Shown here piece by piece: positions 1 to 5,953 of a DNA stretch of 6,219 nucleotides. This stretch comes from an uncultured Acidobacteriota bacterium (GTDB taxonomy: Bacteria > Acidobacteriota > Terriglobia > Terriglobales > Acidobacteriaceae): contig CAILBQ010000483.1 in the NCBI GenBank assembly GCA_903832475.1, positions 1 through 6,219 of the forward strand, written 5' to 3'. The position numbers and the translations under genes were made by a program. Position 1 is the first letter of the stretch, and each line of letters begins with the position of its first letter. The notes beneath the pieces were generated by a model, which saw only the letters and a list, made by a program, of their open reading frames with translations, made no database searches and was not told the origin of the DNA.

Positions 1-783
1 ATTGTTGAGATACAGGAATGGCCACGTACCGAAGTAGTCGAAGATGTTTCTCGCCATGGCAATGACGGCGAAAATGACGAGGAACCAGACATCCCGCCAG
101 GGGGCGCTGCTCGTGAGTTGCTTCAACGGGGGGAAGGACCAGAGACAAATCTCGATCAGCAGTGCAGTTCCGCCGTTCACCAACAGCCAGTTCAAGGCCA
201 TGGTGAGGGCGTGGGACCGCTTCTGGCTGGCGAAAGCTTCTTCTTCGGATCCGAGTCCTTGCTGTATCTGGACAATGGTGACCCAACTATGAACGAAGGC
301 TAGCGAAGTGCCGAATTCAAGGAGAATCAGGTAGAAAAGGGCAAAGCGGTAGATGCCGTAGCGTATGAGCTGCTCGCGTCCAGCGGAGAGAGCGAGAAGC
401 ACGAAGGGCATCATCATGAACATGACGCAGAGGAAGTGCAGGGCGAAAGAAGTGGGGCGCCACTTCTCGGGCAAATGGTCTCCACTGTGATCCGCGGTGC
501 TGGCAGGCGGCAGGGTGTCAGTTGGATCGAAACCGTAGCGTAGATCGAGAAGCTTGTCTTCCTGGAAATAGAAGACTGATGCTGTGGTGAAGAAGATCAG
601 CAGCAAGACGATCTGAATACCCGATGTGGAGGAAGGCAATCCGCATTGCTGCAGAAACAGCGTCTGGTAGATGTCTTTGAGCAATTCGCCGAGCGAGACG
701 GAAAGAACGATGGCATAGACGCGCTTGAGGTGGTCGAGGCTTCTTTGCCGGTATTTGAAGATGGATTCCCTGGGTTTGGACAT
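1..783 (-). CDS. Unrecognised multi-pass membrane protein (C-terminus off window)
   Basis: An open frame of 261 codons runs without a stop from an ATG at 783 to the left edge, so the C-terminus is missing. The start is supported by the purine run AAAAGGGG (795-788) four bases before the ATG. The N-terminus is basic and probably cytoplasmic (MSKPRESIFKYRQRS). Hydrophobic stretches lie near residues 22-35 (weak), 56-73, 113-134, 143-171, 193-214 and 231-247, giving about five or six membrane segments. A hydrophilic, acidic/proline-containing loop sits at about 76-110, and a short acidic stretch (GSEEEAF) at about 178-184. I see no catalytic motif, nucleotide-binding motif or recognisable transporter signature, and I do not recognise the family. 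It lies 117 bases downstream of the M48 protease gene on the same strand and could be cotranscribed with it. Codons favour C in third position, as in the M48 gene. That it is a gene is fairly sure; its function is unknown. Confidence 0.8.
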   Translation of the reverse strand, partial: MSKPRESIFKYRQRSLDHLKRVYAIVLSVSLGELLKDIYQTLFLQQCGLPSSTSGIQIVLLLIFFTTASVFYFQEDKLLDLRYGFDPTDTLPPASTADHSGDHLPEKWRPTSFALHFLCVMFMMMPFVLLALSAGREQLIRYGIYRFALFYLILLEFGTSLAFVHSWVTIVQIQQGLGSEEEAFASQKRSHALTMALNWLLVNGGTALLIEICLWSFPPLKQLTSSAPWRDVWFLVIFAVIAMARNIFDYFGTWPFLYLNN

Positions 784-787
784 AAGG

Positions 788-795
788 CCCCTTTT
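788..795 (-). promoter_or_regulatory. Ribosome binding site of the left-edge membrane protein
   Basis: On the minus strand AAAAGGGG is followed by the four-base spacer CCTT and then the ATG at 783. This purine run fixes the start of a gene that is otherwise supported only by an open frame and hydrophobicity. The spacer is slightly short, so the pairing may be weak. Confidence 0.5.
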
Positions 796-798
796 CAG

Positions 799-834
799 AG
801 TGAGCCCGGATCAGGGGGTGCGCAAGGGCTCACT
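799..834 (-). repeat. Inverted repeat (9-bp arms) in the gap between M48 and membrane-protein genes
   Basis: AGTGAGCCC (799-807) and GGGCTCACT (826-834) are perfect inverted repeats around an 18-base loop. In the minus-strand transcript the hairpin would end three bases before the purine-rich ribosome site of the downstream membrane-protein gene. No T-run follows the stem on either strand, so it does not look like an intrinsic terminator. Possible roles are an RNA hairpin affecting translation or mRNA stability, or a protein-binding dyad. Confidence 0.5.
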
Positions 835-900
835 GTATCCATAGGCGGGAAGGATCGGGAAAGTTGCTCAGAATCGGAGCGAGGGTCCTGTAACTGGCAG

Positions 901-2295
901 TTATTTGGTGAAGAATCGTGGCTGGTTCTGAGCGGTCCAGCGATTGTAGTGGGCGGCGAAGGTGGCGCGGGTCTGGATGGAGGGGTGATCGTAGGTCCAG
1001 AATTCAAGGAGCGGATTGGGGTTGGGGTCTTCAAGGTAGGCTTCGCCGAGGTCGTTGAAGGCGGCGACGGCGGTTTGCTGCGGGTTGGGGACGATGCCGT
1101 GGATGGCTTCCTGGCCGTAGACATCGGCCTCATGTTCGAAGTGACGGCTGATGGTGTTGGGAACAGGCTCGGTCACGAACTGCAGGATGGTGAAGGCCAG
1201 CAGGAACACTACCAAGCCGGGAAGAGTTGCTGTTGCGGGCAAGTTGGAGGAGTTCCGGGTATTCCAGGAAGATCCCCAGCGGTGATTCAGGCGATTGGTG
1301 AGCCACGAAACGAGGTAGAAAAAAGGAAAGAGCAGGATTGAGCCCAGGGCCAGGCCTTTGGGAACGTGGTTGAGCACGTAGTGGCCAGATTCGTGGGCGA
1401 AGATGAAGAGGATTTCATCCTGGGGCATGCGGTCAGCGGTGGTGTCCCACACGACGATGCGTTTGGAGGCGCCGATGCCGCTGACGTAAGCATTGAGGCC
1501 GTTGCTTTTTTCGCTGGCTTTCATGAGGAACATGCGGTCAGGCGGGATTGCCGTGCCGGTGCGGGAAACCACGCGTTGCAGCTGCACGACGAGCGCGGGG
1601 TGGGACTGGGTGAGCGGCTCGAACGTATTGAAGAGAGGTTCGACGAGGGCGGGGAGGAGGAAGACGCCGAGGATCATGAGCGGAATGGAGAAGACAGCGG
1701 CCCACAACCAATAAAGGCGTCGTGACCAGGACCAGCGCATGAGGCCGTAGAGCAGGGTGAGGAGCGGGGCTTCCAGCAGGACGATGAGGATCAGGGCTTT
1801 GCCCTGGTCGAGGAGCCAGGAGGGCCAGTTCTGGACGCTGATGCCGTAGTGAAGCGATGCGGAGTGGGCAATAGCGTTGACTGGGAGCTGAGCGATGAGG
1901 AAGACAATTATCGCGACCGATGCGGAGAAAAGCAGGGCCCGAAGAATGGGCCGCGAGTTGATTCGTTCTGCGCATATCGCGAGTTTGCGGACGGTGCCGG
2001 TCGTGAGCAGCAGAAGAAGAATGGCGATCGCCCAGAACTGAGAGCCGAATTCAATGCCGGTGCTGATGCGATCGAGGGCCTGCGCCTGGGCGAGTTTTTC
2101 CGGGGGAAGACAGTAGGCTTTGCCGTCGGTGCAGGGTGGCCGGGAGGCGGAAGCGCGGGCTACGGAGGGCTGCGGCGCCTGTGCGGGCGCGGCCACTGAA
2201 AAGACGAAAGCGGAAGTGATGCAGAGGATGGCGCACGTCGCGATATTGGCGACGGTACGGAGCTGAAATGGCGGGGTGAGGTTGCCAATTCTCAA
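901..2295 (-). CDS. M48 family (Ste24/CAAX protease-like) integral membrane zinc metalloprotease
   Basis: This is a predicted zinc endopeptidase of the membrane, 464 residues from the TTG start. In order: an N-terminal signal sequence or first membrane segment (about 15-34) ending AAPAQA with a possible cleavage after 40; membrane segments near 85-100, 118-138, 164-185, 195-215, 316-333 and 357-377. The zinc motif HESGH is at 301-305, the third-ligand motif SRHFEHEAD at 383-391 (E387 the probable ligand), and DHPS at 436-439 with a nearby Arg443. The stretch NAYVSGIGASKRIVVWDTT before the zinc motif is typical of Ste24-type M48 enzymes. Family members clip prenylated proteins in eukaryotes and act in membrane-protein quality control in bacteria; the substrate here is unknown. 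An ATG at 2412 would add 39 residues, but it has no ribosome site and would overlap the divergent gene. The TTG at 2295 has GGGAG seven bases upstream and places the signal sequence at the N-terminus. The fold is certain; the exact start is likely. Confidence 0.93.
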   Translation of the reverse strand: MRIGNLTPPFQLRTVANIATCAILCITSAFVFSVAAPAQAPQPSVARASASRPPCTDGKAYCLPPEKLAQAQALDRISTGIEFGSQFWAIAILLLLLTTGTVRKLAICAERINSRPILRALLFSASVAIIVFLIAQLPVNAIAHSASLHYGISVQNWPSWLLDQGKALILIVLLEAPLLTLLYGLMRWSWSRRLYWLWAAVFSIPLMILGVFLLPALVEPLFNTFEPLTQSHPALVVQLQRVVSRTGTAIPPDRMFLMKASEKSNGLNAYVSGIGASKRIVVWDTTADRMPQDEILFIFAHESGHYVLNHVPKGLALGSILLFPFFYLVSWLTNRLNHRWGSSWNTRNSSNLPATATLPGLVVFLLAFTILQFVTEPVPNTISRHFEHEADVYGQEAIHGIVPNPQQTAVAAFNDLGEAYLEDPNPNPLLEFWTYDHPSIQTRATFAAHYNRWTAQNQPRFFTK

Positions 2296-2302
2296 GGTCG
2301 AT

Positions 2303-2307
2303 CTCCC
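2303..2307 (-). promoter_or_regulatory. Ribosome binding site deciding the TTG start of the M48 protease
   Basis: On the minus strand GGGAG is followed by a seven-base spacer (ATCGACC) and TTG at 2295. This is the only good Shine-Dalgarno match near any candidate start of the gene. The region before the ATG at 2412 has none. Confidence 0.65.
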
Positions 2308-2311
2308 GCGC

Positions 2312-2330
2312 TGTCGCGCTTTCTGCGACA
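2312..2330. promoter_or_regulatory. Dyad in the divergent intergenic region, possible operator
   Basis: TGTCGC (2312-2317) and GCGACA (2325-2330) form a perfect six-base inverted repeat with a seven-base spacer. It lies within the short region between the TTG of the M48 gene (2295) and the ATG of the TldD-like gene (2374). Its centre lies 26 bases from one start and 53 from the other, so a bound regulator could affect both genes. It could equally be a small hairpin in the M48 leader, or chance in GC-rich DNA. I could not place convincing -35/-10 pairs for either gene here. Confidence 0.3.
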
Positions 2331-2373
2331 ATAACCGAAAGAAACGGTTTTCGCTCGCCTTTCTCCTCAAACC

Positions 2374-4173
2374 ATGACATTGACTTTTCTGGCTCGCCCA
2401 CGACGGTTTCATTCAGGCGGCTTCGGAATCCGATGCATTTCGGCTTCCTGCGCCCTGCTTTTCGCTGCGCCTCTTGCTTTAGCTGCCAAGCCGGATACGG
2501 CAACGACTTCTTCCGGATCGCTTCCCCCGCTGCTGAACATCATGACGACGGAGCTGACGCGGGCCATGGGTTCGCTGGGCAAAGCTGGAGGGGACAAGGC
2601 TGCCAGTGAAAAGCAGGTGCCGCCGTATTTTCTAAGCTATTCGGTGAGCGATGCCGAGGGTATCTCGATTCGCGCGCAGTACGGGGCGCTGGTCGATTCG
2701 GGGAGCAGTCATCAGCGGGTGGTGGATGTGCAGGTGCGGGTGGGCGATCCAAAGCTCGACAACACGCATGGGACGCATCGATCTGCTGCGGTGAACACGC
2801 TGCAGTTGCCACTGAGCGACGATCGCGAAGCGTTGTCGCGATCGCTGTGGCTGGCGACGAACAGCGGCTACGGGACGGCGCTCGATAACTTTCTGCGCGT
2901 GAAGACGGAAGCCGAGGTTCGCGCCAAGGAAGAGGATGCATCGGGAGATTTTTCGACGGAGGCACCGCAGGTTGCGGTGGACAAGCCGGCTGCGTCTCCG
3001 GTGGTGGACAAGGCTGCGTGGGAAGGCCGGGTTCGCGATCTGTCGAAGGTGTTTCGCGAGTATCCCGATGTCTATCAGAACCTGGTGATGCTGACGGCAC
3101 AGAGCGAAACAGATTACTACGCGTCTTCGGAAGGCTCGCGGATAGCGACACCGCATCGGTCGGCACGGCTGGTGGTGTTTGCGGTAAGCCGCGCGGAAGA
3201 CGGCATGGATTTATTCCGGGCGCAGACGTTTGAGGCGGAGACGGTCGCTGGGCTGCCGAAGCAGGCGGAGCTCGAGAAGGCCATGCGCGAGTTGGGCACG
3301 AGCTTGGAAGCGTTGAGGAAAGCGCCGGTGACGGAGCCCTTCAACGGGCCGGCGATTTTGTCGGGACGCGCGGCGGCGGTTTTCTTTCACGAGGTGCTCG
3401 GGCATCGGCTGGAAGGGCAGCGGCAGCGCGGCGATGAAGAAGGGCAGACGTTTACCAAGGAAGTGAACAAACCGGTGTTGCCGAGCTTTCTTTCGGTTTC
3501 AGACGATCCGACGCGGACGACGTTCAACGGCAAGTGGTTGAGCGGCACGTATGAATACGACGACGAGGGGCAGAAGGCGAAGAAGGTAGACCTGATTCAG
3601 GATGGCGTATTGAAGACTTTCCTGATGTCGCGGCTGCCGATTGCCAGCTTCTCCAATTCGAATGGGCACGGGCGGGCGCAAACGGGTCGGGTTCCGAACG
3701 GACGGCAGGGCAATCTGATTGTGACCTCGACCAAGTCAGTGCCGGAGACGGAGCTGCGCAAGATGCTGCTGGACGAAGCGAAGAAGCAGGGCAAGGCGTA
3801 TGGGCTCTACTTCGAGGACATTTCGTCGGGGTTCGCAGTGACTACGCGCAACTCGCCGCAGGCGTTCCAGGTGATCCCGCTGGTGGTGTATCGCGTCTAT
3901 GTGGATGGGCGGCCGGATGAGCTGGTGCGCGGGGTGAGCATCGTGGGCACGCCGCTGGCGGCGATGAAGCGCATCCTCGCGACCGGCGACAAGAGCGAAG
4001 TCTTCAACGGCGAGTGCGGTGCGGAGTCGGGATCGATCCCGGTGTCCGCGGTTGCGCCGGCCATGTTGCTGACCGAGATTGAGACGCAAAAGCAGCAACA
4101 GGGCACCGAGCGGGTTCCCATCCTCTCCAATCCCAGCGCGGTCGCGCAACTCGACGCAGGAAAGGCTCATTGA
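2374..4173 (+). CDS. Exported TldD/PmbA-family metallopeptidase (catalytic-type subunit)
   Basis: A 599-residue TldD/PmbA-family protein, longer than E. coli TldD (about 480). An N-terminal signal peptide is visible: basic residues RPRR (8-11), a hydrophobic core at about 22-36, and probable cleavage at ALA-A or LAA-K near 36-38. The family metal motif HEVLGH (HExxxH) is at 339-344, and Cys548 in NGECGAESGS matches the position of the third metal ligand cysteine in TldD. Other conserved stretches are DDPTRTTFNGKWLSGTYEYD DEG around 377-399, SNGHGRA at 429-435, and LVRGVSIVGTPLAA at 517-530. Family members cleave unstructured peptides as a TldD/TldE dimer (microcin B17 maturation and CcdA degradation in E. 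coli), in the cytosol. The signal peptide here implies an envelope location. The ATG is the first start after an in-frame stop at 2332, but no Shine-Dalgarno precedes it; the upstream bases are pyrimidine-rich. The gene is followed by its paralogue with a one-base overlap. The family call is firm; the substrate is unknown. Confidence 0.93.
   Translation: MTLTFLARPRRFHSGGFGIRCISASCALLFAAPLALAAKPDTATTSSGSLPPLLNIMTTELTRAMGSLGKAGGDKAASEKQVPPYFLSYSVSDAEGISIRAQYGALVDSGSSHQRVVDVQVRVGDPKLDNTHGTHRSAAVNTLQLPLSDDREALSRSLWLATNSGYGTALDNFLRVKTEAEVRAKEEDASGDFSTEAPQVAVDKPAASPVVDKAAWEGRVRDLSKVFREYPDVYQNLVMLTAQSETDYYASSEGSRIATPHRSARLVVFAVSRAEDGMDLFRAQTFEAETVAGLPKQAELEKAMRELGTSLEALRKAPVTEPFNGPAILSGRAAAVFFHEVLGHRLEGQRQRGDEEGQTFTKEVNKPVLPSFLSVSDDPTRTTFNGKWLSGTYEYDDEGQKAKKVDLIQDGVLKTFLMSRLPIASFSNSNGHGRAQTGRVPNGRQGNLIVTSTKSVPETELRKMLLDEAKKQGKAYGLYFEDISSGFAVTTRNSPQAFQVIPLVVYRVYVDGRPDELVRGVSIVGTPLAAMKRILATGDKSEVFNGECGAESGSIPVSAVAPAMLLTEIETQKQQQGTERVPILSNPSAVAQLDAGKAH
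4158..4165 (+). promoter_or_regulatory. Ribosome binding site inside the end of the TldD-like gene
   Basis: AGGAAAGG lies seven bases before the ATG at 4173 and inside the last codons of the upstream gene. It favours ATG 4173 over the TTG at 4170, which would leave only four bases. The start overlaps the upstream stop as TGATG, a typical arrangement for translational coupling. Confidence 0.7.
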
Positions 4174-5837
4174 TGCATTCGAATTGCCTTTGTTTTACAG
4201 TCTTGGGTTCCTTGGCGATGGCCGCATTGATGCTGCCGGTGGCCGGTGCGGCGCAGGCGACGCGTGCCGATGCAGAGAAGGATCCGGTTCTAAAAGCGAT
4301 GCTGACGGAGCTCAATCGGAGCCGCGATCAGTTGCAGTTGAAGGGTTTTGAGAAGCCTTTCTTTTTGCAATATCGCATCGAGGACATCGAAGACTTTCAG
4401 ACCAAGGGTGACTTTGGCGCGAGCGTCGGCGACGAGCATAGGCATCAGCGGCTGGCACGGGTGACGGTGCGGGTGGGCGATTACAAGATCGACAGCTCGA
4501 CGGCGCGCGGGGATGGATCGGTGCAGTTGGCTTCGCTGGATAATGATCCGCTGGCGCTGCGCGCGGGATTGTGGCAGGCGACCGACCAGGCATACAAGGC
4601 GGCGTTGTCGGCGTATGCGCACAAGCAGGCGCAGTTGAAGCAGGTGCAGACACCTCCGCAGGCGGATGATTTTTCGCATGAAGCTCCGGTGATTTCGCTG
4701 GAAGAGCCGGTACGTCTGGAGTTGTCGGGCGTGGACTGGGGCAAGCGGGTTTCAGAATCAAGCGGGCTATATCGGACCGATCCTTCGCTGAAAGCCGTAG
4801 AGCACGAAGTGCAGTATGCCACGGCGCTGTTTCATGCGCGGTCGGTGAATACCTACCTGGTGAACAGCGAGGGCGCGATCGTACGCAAAGGAACGACTTC
4901 GTATGAAGAGTCGTTTGCCGTGGGCACGCAGGCGGCAGACGGCATGCATCTGGATCGTTCGTATGGGTCGAATGGCGTGCTGTTGACCGATCTCGATACG
5001 CCGGAAGTCTTTAACAAGCATGCGGTGACGCTGATTGCTTCGCTGGCTGATTTGCTGAAGGCGCCGGTGGTGGAAGAGGAATATCACGGGCCGGTGCTGC
5101 TATCGGCGGATGCGGCTTCGGACGCGATGCATGAGCTGGTGGCTTCGGCGGTGACGGCGGTGCGGCCGGATATGGGGACCGAGGCGCGGACCAAGGGCGC
5201 GTTTGCTTCGAGCTATCATGCGCGGGTGCTGCCGGAGTTCTTGGATATCACGGACGATCCTTCCCTGAAGACGTTCAAGGGCAAGACGTTGGTGGGTTCG
5301 TACAAGGTGGACGATGAGGGCGTCCCGGCGCAGCCAGTCAAGCTGGTGACAGATGGGAAATTGGAAAACTACCTGATCGGGCGCGAGCCGGTGAGGGATT
5401 TTCCAAAGTCAAACGGGCATGGGCGCGCGGCTCTGACGGGGCCGGCGCGGCCGGCGATCAGCGTGCTGGATATCACGGCCAAGGAAGGCCTGTCAGACGA
5501 AGACTTGAATAAGAAGCTGCTGGCGCTGGCCAAGGATCGCGGGCTGAAGAGCGTGTATTTCGTCGAGACGCTGGGGCCGGAGTTGACGCCGCGGCTGCTG
5601 TACCGGTTGGGCCTGGATGGGAAGCGGGAGCTGGTGCGCGGGGCTTCGCTGGACGATCTGGATCAGAGGGCCTTGCGTTCGGGCGTCATCGCAGCGGGCA
5701 AGGAGCAGTACATTGCCAACTATGATGGCGCTGTGCCGGAGACGATCCTGGCGCCGGCGATGCTGTTTGACGATGTGACCATACGGCGGGCCAATGAGAA
5801 GAACGACAAGCTGCCGTTCTATCCTCCTCCGGCTTGA
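4173..5837 (+). CDS. Exported TldE/PmbA-like paralogue lacking the metal site
   Basis: A 554-residue paralogue of the preceding protein. The N-terminus has a hydrophobic core at about 7-26 and a probable signal peptidase site near AGAAQA (24-29). Shared blocks show common descent: VRVGDYKID (99-107) against VRVGDPKLD, DDPSLKTFKGK then DDEG (361-383), SNGHGRA (413-419), ELVRGAS (486-492) and APAML (527-531). The metal motif is broken: HELVAS (320-325) keeps the first His and Glu, but Ser325 replaces the second His. The cysteine segment before APAML is about four residues shorter and has no Cys. This mirrors E. coli, where TldE is the partner without a metal site, so it is probably the non-catalytic subunit of an exported heterodimer. 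The C-terminus ends in a short proline tail (FYPPPA). A one-base overlap with the upstream gene argues for matched expression. Family and degeneracy are clear; dimer formation is inferred. Confidence 0.9.
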   Translation: MHSNCLCFTVLGSLAMAALMLPVAGAAQATRADAEKDPVLKAMLTELNRSRDQLQLKGFEKPFFLQYRIEDIEDFQTKGDFGASVGDEHRHQRLARVTVRVGDYKIDSSTARGDGSVQLASLDNDPLALRAGLWQATDQAYKAALSAYAHKQAQLKQVQTPPQADDFSHEAPVISLEEPVRLELSGVDWGKRVSESSGLYRTDPSLKAVEHEVQYATALFHARSVNTYLVNSEGAIVRKGTTSYEESFAVGTQAADGMHLDRSYGSNGVLLTDLDTPEVFNKHAVTLIASLADLLKAPVVEEEYHGPVLLSADAASDAMHELVASAVTAVRPDMGTEARTKGAFASSYHARVLPEFLDITDDPSLKTFKGKTLVGSYKVDDEGVPAQPVKLVTDGKLENYLIGREPVRDFPKSNGHGRAALTGPARPAISVLDITAKEGLSDEDLNKKLLALAKDRGLKSVYFVETLGPELTPRLLYRLGLDGKRELVRGASLDDLDQRALRSGVIAAGKEQYIANYDGAVPETILAPAMLFDDVTIRRANEKNDKLPFYPPPA

Positions 5838-5844
5838 GGTATCT

Positions 5845-5873
5845 GGGACAAAGAAGCTCTGTTGTAGGATGAT
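5845..5873 (+). promoter_or_regulatory. Possible sigma-70-type promoter for the riboswitch-crcB unit
   Basis: GGGACA (5845-5850) and GATGAT (5868-5873) each match four of six consensus bases and are separated by 17 bases. Transcription would begin near 5880, right at the first aptamer helix. TAGGAT (5865-5870) is an alternative -10 with a start near 5877 but no good -35. No terminator is visible between the preceding gene (stop at 5837) and this point, so read-through is also possible. Confidence 0.3.
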
Positions 5874-5878
5874 TTCAC

Positions 5879-5928
5879 GGGAATGAAGTCTCCCATAACC
5901 GCCGCTCCCGCGGCTGATGACTTCTGCC
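5879..5928 (+). promoter_or_regulatory. Fluoride riboswitch aptamer (crcB motif)
   Basis: The leader of the CrcB gene matches the crcB-motif architecture. Helix one is GGGA (5879-5882) with TCCC (5891-5894). Helix two is GCCGC (5901-5905) with GCGGC (5910-5914), closed by the loop TCCC. The pseudoknot pairs GAAGTC in loop one (5885-5890) with GACTTC (5919-5924), six perfect pairs. The conserved unpaired stretches ATAACC between the helices and TGATG after helix two are both present, as known for this class. The aptamer senses fluoride and usually turns on downstream fluoride-resistance genes when fluoride binds. A fluoride channel gene 26 bases downstream agrees completely. No poly-U terminator follows, so control is probably at translation. 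Confidence 0.93.
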
Positions 5929-5951
5929 AATTTCAATTGTGGAGAGGCAGA
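5923..5951 (+). promoter_or_regulatory. Putative translational expression platform of the fluoride riboswitch
   Basis: TCTGCC (5923-5928) can pair with GGCAGA (5946-5951), covering the last two bases of the ribosome site GGAGAGG and the bases just before the start codon. The left arm shares 5923-5924 with the pseudoknot of the aptamer, so the two structures compete. Fluoride-stabilised pseudoknot would loosen the hairpin and free translation. A second option is TCTCC (5889-5893) pairing with GGAGA (5941-5945). Both pairings are seen in the sequence; the switching is inferred. Confidence 0.45.
5941..5947 (+). promoter_or_regulatory. Ribosome binding site of crcB
   Basis: GGAGAGG stands six bases before the ATG at 5954. 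It is a strong site, and candidate pairings from the riboswitch could mask all or part of it. Confidence 0.75.
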
Positions 5952-5953
5952 GC

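Noticed and set aside
44..303. Two short overlapping plus-strand open frames
   Set aside because: Both are antisense to the membrane-protein frame, lack ribosome sites and show no protein features.
784..900. Rho-independent terminator between the two minus-strand genes
   Set aside because: The stem at 799-834 is not followed by a U-run in the minus-strand direction, and no other GC stem plus T-tract is present.
646..1341. A 231-codon open frame on the plus strand
   Set aside because: It lies antisense to the end of the M48 gene, the gap and the start of the membrane-protein gene. The product is low-complexity, Gly/Glu/Val-rich, with no recognisable domain. The minus-strand genes explain the DNA much better.
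2374..2493. Tat signal or lipoprotein signal on the TldD-like protein
   Set aside because: RPRRF resembles a twin-arginine motif but lacks the usual following FLK pattern and sits close to the N-terminus. Cys26 lies inside the hydrophobic core and is not preceded by a proper lipobox. A plain Sec signal fits better.
2540..3166. A 208-codon open frame on the minus strand
   Set aside because: It is antisense to the TldD-like gene. The product is rich in Pro, Arg and Ser, as expected from the reverse reading of a GC-rich gene, and no domain is seen.
5838..5878. Terminator after the TldE-like gene
   Set aside because: No stable stem or T-run was found before the riboswitch, so read-through into the crcB leader cannot be excluded.
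5493..5936. A 147-codon minus-strand frame over the end of the TldE-like gene and the riboswitch
   Set aside because: It has Gln/Arg-rich composition from antisense reading of the TldE-like gene and would start in the riboswitch leader without a ribosome site.
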